From Inga oerstediana (taxonomy: Eukaryota > Streptophyta > Magnoliopsida > Fabales > Fabaceae), in assembly GCA_963210345.1 (NCBI GenBank), contig OY723406.1, forward strand, positions 35,936,601-36,000,600: 64,000 nucleotides of DNA. Reading direction: 5' to 3'. Within the stretch, counting starts at the first letter, position 1. Each line of letters opens with the position of its first letter. Below are positions 48,609 through 62,000 of the stretch, in pieces. The position numbers were made by a program, and so were the translations under genes. The notes under the pieces are model-generated. The model saw only the letters and a program-made list of their open reading frames with translations, was not told the origin of the DNA and did no database searches.

Positions 48609-51600
48609 TGTTGGAAATTATGCCCTAAGGGCCAATCAATGTATTTTTAACATTATTAATTTAATGAATTTTCTCCATTATGTTATCATATTATTGGCAT
48701 GTTTACTGTGATGACTATATCCTTGGATAAATCATAAAGGTTGTCCTAAATGTCCCTGATCGATCATCTATGCGGAATCAGAGATGAAATAAGACCAGTA
48801 TGACTTTGATAAGTGATAAATCACAATTTTAATATATTTTATCCCACCTTATTCATTTATTTTGGAGATTATTTTAGGCTAATTTGGATTTATTAGATAA
48901 TATTTGGATTATTAGCTAATTATAGGAAATAATATAAATTTGAATGGATTATGATATTATTGAACTTAAATTGATAATATTTTAATTGTTATATTATGAT
49001 TGGAAAATATTTCCAATTATATGATAAATCACGATTTTTTTATATCTTGTAGGATAAGGAAAGGCAGATTGAAAGATCTTACGGTACAGAAATTTTCTGA
49101 AAAGCTAAAAGAATATCCAATGGTTGAATTTTATTTGGGCTTTTTAAATTTTAATGGGCTCAAGTTGATACCCAAAAACCTCTCTTCTCCTCCCTTTTAA
49201 TTACCCTAGCCGTCACATATGCGAGGGGATGAAAAACGGAGAGACGGACTGCCGCTGGAGAAAGGAGGTTGAGACACAGCAGCTGGACACGCAGACAAAC
49301 ACTCAAATTGCTGCTGGATGTTCTTCTCCATTAACCATCAATTCACCATTCCTTTACTCCATTCACGGATTGTCCACGCGGGTCCCACGGCACCAATCAA
49401 CATCAATTAATATTTCACAAAGCAATTTACATGGCTGTGACGTGCTGCTTGGGGCGTGAAGGAGAAAGGATTTCCATGGAAGTTTAAGTCTCTTGGGAGG
49501 CAACTTGAGAGGAACATGGAGAAAGCTAGAGCCTAGAAGCTTACACTTGAAGACCATAAGGGAGTGTCTTTCTTTTATCTCTTTGATTCAAGACTTAAGA
49601 TTATTTAGTTTTAAATGATTTTTAAGTTGTAATAATTGAGAACAATCTGGTTTTAGATTTTAGACTTATTTTTGATTTGGATTAAATTGATATTTTGGAT
49701 TTACTTTGTTCTTAAATGATTATTGGGATTTTTGTTTGCAAACCTTTGATTATCAATTAGATTATTAATCGAGTTTTCATTATTAATTTAATTGTCAATT
49801 TGGGTTTAATCTCTTGATTGTTTAATTAGGGTGATTAGTTGTCGAATTGTTTAATTAGGCAATTGTGAACATAATTTCCAAAACTATCTTAAACAATTGT
49901 AATTGGTTTTTAATAGATTTAATTAACCACCATTTTTCCATTATGAGTTTTCTAATGGATTACGTGTTATCGAGCTTGAGGGTTTCCCATGTCTTGATTA
50001 GGTGATTAAGTTTATTAATTCCAACTTTTTATGAACCTCCCTTTGGTCTAATAAATTGAATGGCTAAGAAAGCTAAATCCATGTGAATCCTGAGTTGTCC
50101 CCTTCATCATCATAACTGAACTAACCTTTGTTGATTTACTTAGATATTAGTTTATTTCTTTTCCTTAGGATTTTAATTTCCCTCTTATAAGAAAAACCCC
50201 AAAAATTGCATGTTCATTATTTAGGTTAGTTTCATTCTCATATAGGTTTTAGAGTCTTTTACATTTTGCATTTAGGTAGTAGAGTCTTGCATTTTAGTTT
50301 AGGTTCATTCAATTGCATTTTATTTATCACCTAAATTCAATTCTAAAGAAAATCCACATATTGCTCCTTGGGAGAATGACCTAGGTTGCCACTATATTGC
50401 ATTAGTAGGTTGTCCTAGTTATTAATTGATTGCTTTAGCGACAGAAGCACGCATCAGTAAGATATGGAGATACTTATCAAAGTCTTAGGCACTTGTAAGA
50501 GTACAAGGTGCTGGATCGACCCGCTATGAGAAAGCTACATGGATCAAGTCATAAGCTTATCTCATGTATAACCACGTCACAATACCCTTCGACCTGGGGT
50601 CATCATGGATTCCTACATAAGAGTTGTTAAGCTTTGAACTAGTCAAAAGTCACCTTTGACCGGGTGATGATAAAGGCTACAATCGGGCTTCGTGGTTTTT
50701 CATGCAGAAGAATATAAATGGTCAAGGCGTAATTTGTCCCTCACATTAGTAGAGAGATATTACTAGGCCCCTCGATGAGTAAGTCTGTGAAATGTATGGT
50801 CATACTATGACGGAAAAGAGTTTCTTTTTCTATTGTCAGATTACTCATAAATCAGGAAAGTAATGGTCAGGAACAAGAGGATGACATCATCCATGCCTCA
50901 TCCTTGACCAAAATATCATATGACAAAAGGGACGTGACATGGTTCTATGACAGGTTGTATCGTGTTAACAATCCTCATTTGAATTGGGTAGTCATAATGT
51001 CTTGTTAGATGCCGCTTACAACTTGTGCATTAGTACAGCTATTGGCCCACTGCCAACTTCGTGTGGGCCTACAAGGTCGCACATAAGAATGGCCCAACGC
51101 GAGACAATGTTTAATCTAAAGTGGAAGAATTTTATATTTACATATAAAATTCATGAAAAGAAAATTAATAATATTATATATATGTATTTTCGAAATACAT
51201 ATTTATAGGGTAAAGCAATGGGCGGATTGGGCAGCCCATATCTAAACCCATAGCCTGCTCATTTAAATTTATACAAGTACGGGCTAGCCCATACCCATAC
51301 CTCAACCCATTTAACTCGTGTCCAAATGTCTCCTAGGATTTCCCTTGCGGCTCTGAATTCTCATACGCGTATGAGTATATCTGCTCTATCAAGTTTATAA
51401 CCTATGAGAGCTATATTCGAATTTCAAAATTAATCTTCATTAATGTCGAAATTAATTAACAATTAATTATCTTGATGAGCTAATTAAATAAATTCAGTTT
51501 AAATTAAATCTGTCCAATAATTTTAATTTAACCTATTTATTTAATCCAAATAAAGAGCCATTAGATTTAAGTTATCTTCATAAATTAAATCTGAGATACT

Positions 51601-52668
51601 ATATCTCTATCATGATAGTTATTAAATTTAATATATCTTAATAGATTAAATTTAAAACTAACACAATATAATAATATCATATAATACACACACACACACA
51701 CACACACATATGAGATATATATTTCGAAAATATATATCTATATAATATTATTAACGAATTTTATATTTATAAATATATATATATATAATATAAAATCCGT
51801 CCACCCTAAATTAAATATTATCTGGTGTTGGGTCATTCTTATGTGTGACCCTGTAGGCCCATATGAAGTTGGCAGTGGGCCAAGAACTGTACTAACCCAA
51901 AAGTCGCAAGCGGCCTCTAGCAAGACATTATGACTACCCAATTCATATGAGGATCGTTATCACAATACAACCTGTCATACAACTATTTCACGTCCCCTTT
52001 TGTCACACGATATATCGATCAAGGATAAGGCATGGATAATGTCATCCTCTTGTTCCTGACCATTACTTTCTCGATTCCTGAATAGCCTAACAATAGAAAT
52101 GGAAACTCCTTTCCATCGTAGTATGACCATACATTTCTCAGACTCACTCATCGAGGGGCCCAAAAATATCTCTCTATTAATGTGAGGGACAAATTCCATC
52201 TTGATCATTCATATTCCTCTGCATGAAAAACCACCAAGCCCGATCGTAGCTTTTATCATCACCCGGTCAAAAGTGACTTTTGACTAGTTCAAAGCTTAGC
52301 AACTCTCATGTAGGAATCCATGATGACCTTAGGTCTAAGGGCATTGTGACGTGGTTATACATGAGAAAAGCTTATGACTTGATCCATGTAGCTTTCTCAT
52401 AGTGTGTCAGTACAGCATCTTGTACTCTTATAAGTGCCTAAGACTTTAATTCATATCTCCATATCTTATCAAAGTCATACTGGTCTTATTTCATCTTTCT
52501 CCCGCATAGATGACCGACCAGGGATATTTTAGGATAATCTTTATGATTTATCCAAGAATACAATTATCATAGTTAACATGCAAATAATATGATAACAAAA
52601 TGGAGAATATTCATTAAATTAATATGTTCAAAGTACAATGATTGGCCCTTAGGATACAATTTCCAACA
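48609..52668. repeat. Two related LTR-like repeats in opposite orientation
   Basis: The plus-strand copy starts TGTTGGAAATTATGCCCTAA at 48609. It is interrupted at 48814-50456 and runs on to about 51210. The minus-strand copy starts at 52668 (TGTTGGAAATTGTATCCTAA) and runs down to about 51720 or further. The arms share long text such as GGGCCAATCA, AAGACCAGTATGACTTTGA and TGACCGGGTGATGATAAA at perhaps 85-90% identity. Between them (51211-51720) is AT-rich DNA with a (CA)12 microsatellite at about 51690-51710. Copia-type LTRs are the likely source. No shared target duplication was found at the outer ends. Confidence 0.65.
48814..50456 (+). mobile_element. Gypsy-type solo LTR inside the inverted repeat's left arm
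   Basis: It starts TGATAAATCAC and ends AGCACGCATCA. The left flank is ATAAG (48809-48813) and the right flank GTAAG (50457-50461), 4 of 5 bases alike. The uninterrupted opposite arm shows the empty site (TTTGATAAGATATGG), which proves the insertion. The orientation is judged from its ends: the closing text (GGGAGAATGACCTAGG ... GCATCA) resembles Tat/Athila LTR ends. Small frames within it are not genes. Confidence 0.75.
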
Positions 52669-52709
52669 TCCCAGAGATAAAGTGGGGGGCGGCCCCAATT
52701 AATAGCTCA

Positions 52710-54849
52710 ATGTATGATTTCCAAAACTGTATAAAGGGCTGTGATCTTATTGAAATTCCAATTGTGGGTGACAGATTTACTTGGGAGAAAACAGGGGTTA
52801 AGGAAAGACTTGACTGGGCTTTTTGTAACTTTGATTGGGATATCAAAAAACCCCAAGCCAAAGCCTACTATTACCTTATATTCAAATCGGATCACCGTGT
52901 AGTGGTGGTTGGAGATAAGGCTGTCAAACCGTACGGTAGAAGGGAAACCAGGTTCTAGTACCAAGTCACGTGGGGTGTGGAAGAGGGGTTCTATGATGTG
53001 GTTAAAAATGCGTGGCATGGGAAAGATTGGGTCCAAGGACAAGAACAGTTTAAAAAGGAGGCAATTGCATGGAATGATAGAGTAGTGGGAAATGTGGCAA
53101 AGAAGAAAAGAGAAATCATTCAAAGATTGAAAGGAATTGATCGTACTAGGAATTGTAAGGGTAACCAGAATGGGCTTTTCAGGCTGGAAAAAAATCTGTG
53201 AGGGGCATATCACAAGATTACCTTGCAGGAAGAAATGATTTGGTTCCAGGAATCAAGATGTAAGTGGCTTAGTGGAGAGGATAGAAACTCGAAATTCTTT
53301 CATGCCAATGTCATAACTAAGAGAAAAAGAAACAGAGTTGAGGTGCTTCTAGATGATAAATGTAACTGGATTTCACTTGAGAGGCTTCTGAGAGGCATGG
53401 CTATTGACTATTTTCAGAAGCTATATATGGCAGAGAACTTATCATCGCCCTTCTTGCCATAGAGGGCTAAATTCCCCTCCTTGTTGCCAGACCAGTTAGA
53501 CCTCCTACAGAGGCCTGTTTCTCCAGTTGAGATTAAAAATGCAGCATTTGAAATGGGAGCGTTCAAAACTTCGGGTCTGGATAGCTTACATCCTCACTTC
53601 TTCCAAACACAATGGGAGTTGGTTGGACAGAAGATATGTGAGCTGGTTTTCAGAATCTTCGATAGCCCTGAGGATATCCAAGAATTCAACCAAACTAATA
53701 TTGTTCTGATTCCTAAAATTGATCAACCTACATCTTTTAGAGACTTTAGGCCCATGTCTCTGTGCAATGTTAGCTTCAAAATTGTCAGTAAGGTTATTGC
53801 TAATCGCTTTAAATGCGTCATGAACCATCTTGTGACGGAAAACTAGTGCAGTTTCATATCAGCCAGACAAGGAGTTGATAACATCATTATAGCTCAGGAG
53901 GCAATCCACTCTATAAGGAACACGGGAAGGAAGGGGTATGTGGCAATGAGGTAGACATGGAAAAAGTGTATGATAGGCTTGACTGGCGGTTCTTAGAATT
54001 TACCCTGCATAGCTTAGGCCTGAGAGGGGCCTTAGTTAAGCGGATTATGTCTTGTGTATCATCTTCTTCCATGAGCATTTTATGGAATGGAGTTACTTCA
54101 GAGAGATCCAGACCGTCGAGGGTGTGAGACAAGGAGACCCCTTGAGCTCGTATCTATTTGTTCTCTGTATGGAGCTATTAGGGCAATTAATTTATCAGGA
54201 AGTAGATATGGGGAATTGGCGACCACTCAGGATGGATACTTCTGGGCTAAAGATTTCTCACCTCTTTTTTGCAGATGATTTGGCCCTATTTTGTGAAGCC
54301 ACAAATGAGCAGATGGATAAGGTAAAGAAATTCATGGAGATGTTTTGTCGAGTCTCTGGGCACAGGATCAATCTGAACAAATCAAAAATATTTGTGTCCC
54401 GTAATATCCACTTTAACATAGCCTACGACATGAGTCAGGCGGTGGGGATTGGATTGACAGCAGACCTTAGGAAATATCTGGGAATTCCGATCTTGCACAA
54501 ATGTATGGTTAAGATAACATTTGCGCCGCTAATCCAAAAGGTGAGATCAAAGTTGACAAGCTAGAGAGGATGATATCTGAGTATGGCGGGCAGGACAGTA
54601 CTGATCAAATCAGTCCTAACAACAATTCCTCAATACCAAATGCAATCAGCTCAGATTCCGAAAGGGGTGTTATCAGTAATTGAAAAATTGAGTAGAAACT
54701 TCTTTTGGAACCAACAGGAAGAATCCAAGAAAATGCATTTGCTATCATGGGATATTTTAAAAAATAGGAAGAGTGAAGGAGGATTGGGAATTAAAGATTT
54801 ACATTTGCTACCCCAAGTACGGAGATGTCACAAACAATCGGCTGTGTAG
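52710..54849 (+). pseudogene. LINE endonuclease end and reverse transcriptase (broken)
   Basis: The endonuclease C-terminus shows FTWEKTGVKERLDWAFCN and SDHRVVVV (normally SDHxPL). RT motifs follow: NIVLIPKIDQPTSFRDFRPMSL, GVRQGDPLSSYLF, and the catalytic LFFADDLALF (near 54264-54293). Next come the KYLGIP and MAGRTVLIKSVL thumb motifs. A one-base loss near 53950 shifts the VDMEKVYDRLDW segment. After 54820 the reading jumps frame and part of the usual thumb region is missing. Confidence 0.88.
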
Positions 54850-56062
54850 AGTGGCATAGTGGCAGTTTGGGAAGATTTTATGAGGGGGTTGGGAAGAAAC
54901 TAAGAAGCGGAAGAAACACCCAGGCTTGGGAGGAGCGTTGGGTTCCATTGGATAGACCTCTAAAGTGCTACATTGAGAGAAATGCACAACTTATAGACTT
55001 GGATGCACAGGTCTGCTCGTTTGTCACTCAGACAGGTCAATGGGATAGAGCCAAATGGGAAACTTTTCTTCCTAATTGGGCGGTGGATAGAATCATCTTG
55101 GTGACCCCTCCTATAGGCTCAAGGGAGGATGTAGTTTGCTGGAGGAATGCATCGGATGGGAATTTCAGTGTAAAGTTGGCATATGACATGATCTATCAGC
55201 AGCACGAGCACAGTCAGCACCCTCATTGGCAGAGTTTATGGCACTGGGATATTCCAAAAAGAGTTAAGGTCTTTTTGTGGCAAGTTTTCTATAAGAGACT
55301 ACCTACCAACGAAATAAGAGTGAGACATAATTTGAGTGTCCTAAATACTTGTCCCTTTGAGTGTGAGAGTGAGGAGAGCATTATACACGTTTTGAGGGAT
55401 TGTGAGCAAGCTAAGAGGGTGTGGTTTTATCTAACTAACCATATATATATTATACTATGTTTTTCTCCGGTAATCTGCAGGAATGGCTTATATGGAACAT
55501 ACAGTCTTGCCCGGGAACTAGGAGGGTGTCTACATGGCTATGGCATAGGGTGTTCAGTACCGTGTGTTGGCTCCTATGGAAGAACAGATGCAGCCAAGCG
55601 TTTGTAGGTCGAGCAGACAGCGCAAAAGAGAGAGTCCATAAATGTTTGTATCATCTCTCGGAAGGCGTGGTGGATGGCAGGTTTCGGCATCAAATTTTCC
55701 AAATATCGGAGAGGGGGCTGAGTCGCTGGGAACCCCCAGAACCAGGCTTTGTACAGGTTGATGTGGATGGATCTAGAGATAGTGGTGGCCATGCAGCTTG
55801 TGGGGCAGTTATTAGGGATCACCAACATAATTGGATACGTGGATTTCAACAGAAGTTAGGATACAACTTCCCAACTGCTGTGGAAATCCATACAATATAC
55901 AGAGGACTTCGTTTATGTAATCAGATGGGATTTACCAGGATCAGGCTCTTCACAGACTCCCTTCAGGCTATCCAGCTTCTATCAGAGATTGTGCACCCGA
56001 GCACCCATTATATGATGTCATTTTGGATACCAGAGCGCTTATTTATAGAGATTGGGACTTAG
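54825..56062 (+). pseudogene. LINE zf-RVT and RNase H-like C-terminus (broken)
   Basis: The zf-RVT domain is seen as FSVKLAYDMI, IPKRVKVFLWQVFYKRLPT, then CPFECESEESIIHVLRDC (Cys/His pattern kept). A frameshift near 55450 leads to the RNase H-like domain VDVDGSRDSGGHAACGAVIRD ... EIHTIYRGLRL ... FTDSLQAIQLL. This retains the first Asp, the Glu and the second Asp of the plant RVT_3 family. Confidence 0.85.
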
Positions 56063-56289
56063 AAATATCCCATACATACAAGGAGAATCTCAAATGTGCT
56101 GATTTTTTAGTAAGGAAGGCTCATTCGAGCAATCAGGAATACACGGAGATAGAGCTATCCCCTAGATAATACATCAATCTATTCGCTCTAAAGTGTGGCG
56201 AGTCACAACAGAATCCTTTTGTGTTACCTAGTTATAAGTCTTTGTAATTTACAAGCATTGCTTGCCTTTATACTCCAAAAAAAAAAAGA

Positions 56290-58297
56290 TTATGTAAGGG
56301 AATAGGTCATGTGGAGTGGCTTGCTTTCATGACCTAATGAATTAAACACATAATGTGATTATGCATCTAGGGCCATGAGATATCAAGGAAGAGGAAATGG
56401 AATGTTTCCAAGCAACTTCAATAGTTGGAAGAAAAGGGAAAGAGAAGGATATAAATACAAAAGGTAGTAAACTTACCTAACTTGTATATAATTGATATGT
56501 ATGCTTGTGTATTGATATGTATAATTACTTTGCTTGATAATGTGTAACATATATGAATGATTGAAGCTATGTTTCCAGTTTTGTTATAGCTGTAAGTATA
56601 ATATGTAAAACATTGATCATGAAAATATGTCATTATGTTAGCATGAGTTAAAGTAAGGCAAGCATGGCATCCATTAAGTATTTATCTTGTATACATTTTG
56701 ATAATGTTTGCTACTGTGATTCTCCCAAACCTCACCCTCTCTCACCCAACCATATAGGTATGTTGAGCATAAAACAAGAATGCATGAAGATATGCAAAAG
56801 GGAAATGTAGATTGAATTGTAATAATTCATTATATGTAAATTATTGTGATGATTATGGTGATGTGAAGAATTGTATAAACATGGTGAGATTGAATGAGTA
56901 GTGGTAATATCGGTGGTATTAGTGAGCAGTGGTATTAATATCGATAAGAGCCCATTAGCTGATAAACAACATTTGAGCCCACAAGCAGAGAAACCACTCT
57001 GAAACTAATTATAAATGAAGTTAAATATTGATGAGTCACAATTGAGTAATAAACCACTAAGTAATTGTTTATTAAGACAATTTTCAAAAAACAAAACAAT
57101 TTATAAAAGATGTAGTTGCCTCACTAGGCCCATAACCAACAGGTCCCGGGATCGAAATCCGGCTTAGTGGTCCGAATGCAGTATGTAATGGCTCATTAGA
57201 TCACGTTATTAAAAGTAAGGGGGCTTACATCTTAAAACTTGTTTTCTAGCCGGTCCATCTCCCCTCATCGTATCACTATACCTTACTCTTGAATGCTTGG
57301 TTATTGCTTGCATGAATTGACATGTTTGTATGCTTCTGTAATTATGTGAAATCATGCATTTATATATGCGATTATGTTTGACATACGTCATAAGCCTATG
57401 CAATTATATGTAATGCATGATAGTTTTAATAAACATGTCATTATTTTATGAAGTTATTAAGTTGCAAGCATGCTATGATGCAAAGCTTTTCATGAATGTT
57501 GCAATAGCGGTGAATGTTTGCTATTGGGATTCTTTAAATCTTAGCCCCAATAACTAACCATGCTAAGTTACAAGTTTCCAAAGGAAAAGCTAAAGAGGCA
57601 AGGGTAAGTGGAAGGAGAAATGAACTTCCAATAGTATTGTTTTCTTGATATGCATCAATAATTTAATGAGCTGTGTATTGTGGCATTGACATGTGTAATT
57701 GAAGTGCTTAGATAGATTGTGACTGGTTGGAAGTCATACATTAGCATTGAAACAATGAATTTAGCATGTATTTTTATGTTTCCGTAGTTTGAATTCTTTT
57801 CAAGGCATAGTTAATTATATTTTTCGAAACTTGGGGGGGTTTCAAGAGCAACCCTCAAAAGAATTTTAGAACACCCTCATACAAATTTAGACCACAAAAC
57901 TAGAAATAAGAAATGAATAGTAACCCAAAGATAAATAGGTAACTTTTAGTTTGTGTGCTTTAATGATTGATTTGCTTGAACTACAAGCTTTTGAATGCCT
58001 AGTAAGGGTGTGAAAATGACGGATGTGACGTAAGTGGTTGTTAAAGGGTTAAACAACTCGGACAAAAGACCTTAGAGTAATGTATTCCATACATTGTATC
58101 ATGTAAAACTCGTCTTCCTAATATCATTTTGTCTTCCGCCCAAAAATTTTTTAATGGTTTTTTTAACAATATAAAATGAAAAATGTTTTGAAATAAAGAC
58201 AAATATCTAAAGTGACCATTATTATTATTTTAGAATGGAAGGAGTAGACCATTGTTACCTATTCTTGTCCTTTTTTGTATGGGCTCGGAATGAACAA
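56290..58297. other. AT-rich intergenic DNA downstream of the TNL gene
   Basis: No gene is seen. Weak LTR-like text (TGCTACTGTGATTCTCCCAAA near 56709 and TGCTATTGGGATTCTTTAAA near 57518) recalls the stem-loop neighbourhood of the LTRs but the stems are not preserved. TNL transcript termination probably lies in 57900-58297. Confidence 0.4.
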
Positions 58298-59053
58298 CTA
58301 TTTATGCACCTTCCCAATGTAGTAATCAAGTATGCTCCAAGGAAGCTTGACCTCATGAGAAGAAGCAAGTCGGGGTTGGGCGAGTTGGTTGAAATCATTG
58401 AGATGACACCACTTTTTTATCTCTTCTTTACATAACACTCTCCACCCACATCCCAATATTTTTATTTTACCACCTAATGATGGAGAGTAATGACTTACAA
58501 AGTAAGGAGAAAGCTTTATGTGAAGGGAATTGTGATGAGCTCTTAGGTGCTGCCAACATGTATTCTCATTTAATTCCAACACCATTATGCATAGGTGAGA
58601 AATCTGATTATAACCAATGACAGTATAATGTGCCCACTCGTTGAATATATAATCATCATCTTCTGGTGCTTTACTACTCCAAGTAATCATCAAACCACTA
58701 AAACCTGATATGTGGAAGCATACAACAATTCCAGACCATTCACTGTGTCGGAAATATGGAGGTATGTCGACTTTTATCACACATTCCCCTTCATTCTTAA
58801 CTAGAGGATCATATTCTTTCATTGGAAACCAAGATGGGATATCACATCCTGGAATAATTGCACAAAAATCCCCCAGTGGAAGACATTCTGACTGCAAACA
58901 GTCCAAATTGTTATAAATATTAATTAGCGATAAAGGGAACATATGAGATAAAAATACACAAAAATGAGACAGGTATACCTCAACGTGCTTGAACTCAAAT
59001 GGGATATCATCATATTCCTCATCAGAGATTACATATTTAGTTCGCCTACGATG
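58298..59053 (-). CDS. TNL exons 5 and 6: post-LRR C-JID-type domain and C-terminus
   Basis: Exon 5 (59053-58979) encodes 25 residues beginning HRRRTKYVISDEEYDD. Exon 6 (58891-58298) begins SECLPLGDFCAIIPGCDIPSWF, the signature start of the C-terminal jelly-roll/Ig-like (C-JID) domain that helps TNLs bind effectors. It continues with DIPPYFRHSEWSGIVVCFH. Later text (KIKILGCGWRVLCKEEIKKW) matches the usual end of that domain. The stop is at 58298-58300. The intron splice sites (GAG|GTATAC, TTTGCAG|TCA) are good and in phase. Confidence 0.88.
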   Translation of the reverse strand, partial: HRRRTKYVISDEEYDDIPFEFKHVEVYLSHFCVFLSHMFPLSLINIYNNLDCLQSECLPLGDFCAIIPGCDIPSWFPMKEYDPLVKNEGECVIKVDIPPYFRHSEWSGIVVCFHISGFSGLMITWSSKAPEDDDYIFNEWAHYTVIGYNQISHLCIMVLELNENTCWQHLRAHHNSLHIKLSPYFVSHYSPSLGGKIKILGCGWRVLCKEEIKKWCHLNDFNQLAQPRLASSHEVKLPWSILDYYIGKVHK

Positions 59054-62000
59054 CTAAAATAAAAATTTAGTCATGTTATGTATATATGGTTAGAAAAAAA
59101 ATATATAAATCACTAGATAGGTTGTAGGAAAACAAACATACCTCATGATCAAGCGAAGCAACCAAATTCCATAATTGTCTATCTAATAAAGGCTCCATTG
59201 AATAACAGTTGGATGCACTTAATCGAATTAATTGCGGTGGAAGCCTTGGCAATGACTTAAGCCTCACACAATAATCCAATGAAAGAAAGAGAAGTCGAAA
59301 AAGACTAGAGAAGCAACCAGTGCGTAGATTAACAAAATTATTACCACTTAGAACTAATACAATAAGCGATGATAAATTGCCAAAATCATGGGGAATCGAT
59401 CCATCATGTAAGCCACACCACGTTAGATATAACTCTGTTAATGACTTCATACTCAAGCCAGAAATCTGATAAGTTATGCGAGTCTTCAACAACTTGTCAT
59501 CAAAATTAAGAACTTTGCTGCGACTAAAATTCAAATCTTCAAGGCCAGTCGAGGATCCAAGTGATTCAGAGGGTCTAGCTATAGAAGTATAACTCACATC
59601 AAGATATGATAATTTTTTCATACCTCCCCCAAACTCTGGAAGCCTGGCAACTTTTTTACACCTACGAAGATCTAACTTTATCAAAGAATTTGTTTCCAAT
59701 TTTTGGGGTAGGATTTCAAGATTTTTACAATCATCCAAGTATACCTCCTTAAGCTCTTTCAACTCTCCAAGTGAAGGATGAACCATCACAAGGGATGTGC
59801 ATCCACGAAGACATAAATGTTCTAAATATGGAACTCCTGAGAAATCTGGAGTTTCGGTGAGGCTGTGAGAATAGCTCATGTCGATAAATTTCAACGTATT
59901 CATAAACTAGTCAAAAAAATATTAAAGAGTCAGCCACACTAAATTATGTATCAATAAAACATGGACATAGAGATATATTTTCAAGATAAACAATGATGCA
60001 TGAAGCATTAATCTCACCTGTATGCCATTCCAAAGTTGCTTTATTTTGCTTTTATACATTTGAATTTGAACAAGTTTATCCAATGGATTGTCAAATGGAA
60101 GAGCTTCAAAAGGAAATGATGGCCATCGAACAACTTTTAATGCACTAGGAAGTTTCAATCCCCTTGGTAGGATGAGTGAACTATTAGCTTCCATAACGAG
60201 CAATCTAATATTACTCATTGTTGAGAAGGCTTTGGGATGTACTTTTATTTTGTTTGGGTTCCCATAATAATCTTGCATAACAATAGCTTGTATTGCCTCA
60301 GACCCCTAATAAAAATGTCATTTTGCAAAAGACAAAAACATGAGAATGGTAAGGAAGTAAAAGTTGTCAAAAACATCAAATATATTGAAGAAAAATGAGA
60401 TATTTAGAAAATAAGGCACTCACCTTGTTATTTTTCAATACTTCCTTAATGTCATCTAACTTCCACAACCTGCTACGCATGCCAACATTGGGAGATTCTT
60501 GATAAATTATATACTTACACAGGTCTTCAAGTAAATCATGCATCTCTAATCTACAAGCTTCCGTTTCAACTAGTAAACTTTTTTCAATCAAAACTTTTAT
60601 TCCAATGGTTGGGTGAAGATCACAATGTTTCAAAATTTGAATCACTTCATTTTTTGGCCAACCCTTCAAAAAACAAGCAATATCTAAAAATATTGTCTTT
60701 TCTTCCTCGTTCAATCCATCATAACTTATTTTAAGCACTTGAAGTATATTATCATTGGGAATCCACTTCAATCTATCTAATGTATCTCTCCACTCAGCTT
60801 TACTTCTTCTGCAAAGAAAAGAACCCAAAACTTCAAGTGCTAAAGGAAGACCTCCAGCATATTTTACCACATATTCAGATAACTCTAAATAATCCTTTTC
60901 AGGATTATGTTTCTTGAATGCTTTGATAGAAAATAGTTTAAGAGATTCATCTTTCTTCATGGTTTTCATCTCATATATTCTATGCACATTAGATGAGGTG
61001 AGCAAGTGGCTATCTCTTGTTGTAATAATTACTCTACTTCCCATACCAAACCACTTTGGACTTTGAGCCAAATTTTGAATTTGATTCATATGATCTACAT
61101 CATCAAGGACAAGAAGAATCCTTTTATTGCCAAAAAGATTTTGAAAAATCTTCTTTCCTTCGTATGCATCATTAATTTGCATGTTGTTTACTTTGAGATG
61201 AGAAAAAAGCTTTCTTTGCAAAGAAACTAGACCTTCTCTTTGTGAAGTCTCTCTAACATTAGAAAGAAAACAAAACACTTCAAATTTGTTAGAGATATTT
61301 TCATAAATAACTCTAGCAAGAGTTGTTTTGCCGATGCCGCCCATACCCCATATTCCTACAAAATGAACCTCATCCGATCCAATCTCCAAATATGACATCA
61401 CATCATCCATTCTTGATTCAAGCCCAACTAGATTTTCATCATATGATGGTAATTTAGAACATAAATAGTTTAATATCTCTCCAACTAGACTTTTTATAAG
61501 ATCTGCTTCATACCTACAAAAAAAAATAACATTGCTTAACATTATTTATATAGTTAAAATAAAACAATATTGAAAAATGTGATATTTTATGAATATTGTT
61601 TCCTAAAGCTAGAATACATTATTTATATAGTATTTTGAAAGATTAGTTAAAAACGACTGACACAAAAATAAAAGAAAAGAAAGCTTTTTTCTCATCTCAA
61701 AGTAAACAACATGCAAATTAATGATGCATACGAAGGAAAGAAGATTTTTCAAAATCTTTTTGGCAATAAAAGGATTCTTCTTGTCCTTGATGATGTAGAT
61801 CATATGAATCAAATTCAAAATTTGGCTCAAAGTCCAAAGTGGTTTGCTAATTTCATGTAAAGCGTTTCTCCAATTCTGTACTTTGTCCTTGTTTCCTCTG
61901 AATCTCTCTTCATGTTTGGCTAAAGCTGCTCCAAAATTTTTTCTTTGATGCCTTACATCGGATGGATCTGTGTCATAGAATATTGGAAAAACTTGTTGAC

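Larger units (their letters stand above)
52669..56287 (+). mobile_element. LINE (non-LTR retrotransposon), 5'-truncated and decayed
   Basis: The order is as in plant L1-type LINEs: the end of the endonuclease, RT, zf-RVT, RNase H, then a poly-A tail at about 56277-56287. ORF1 and most of the endonuclease are missing; the sequence starts abruptly at the end of the inverted repeat. Frame 0 carries the first 1.1 kb with stops at 52956, 53199, 53460 and 53844. Frameshifts lie near 53950, between 54800 and 54850 (with a deletion) and near 55450. It cannot move by itself. Confidence 0.9.

Noticed and set aside
57110..57185. SINE-like B-box text (GGATCGAAATCC)
   Set aside because: No A box lies at the right distance in the same orientation.
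61006..61230. Plus-strand reading frame inside the TNL
   Set aside because: It is the antisense of the NB-ARC exon; its only significance is that the inverted copy makes the same reading appear after the TIR exon.
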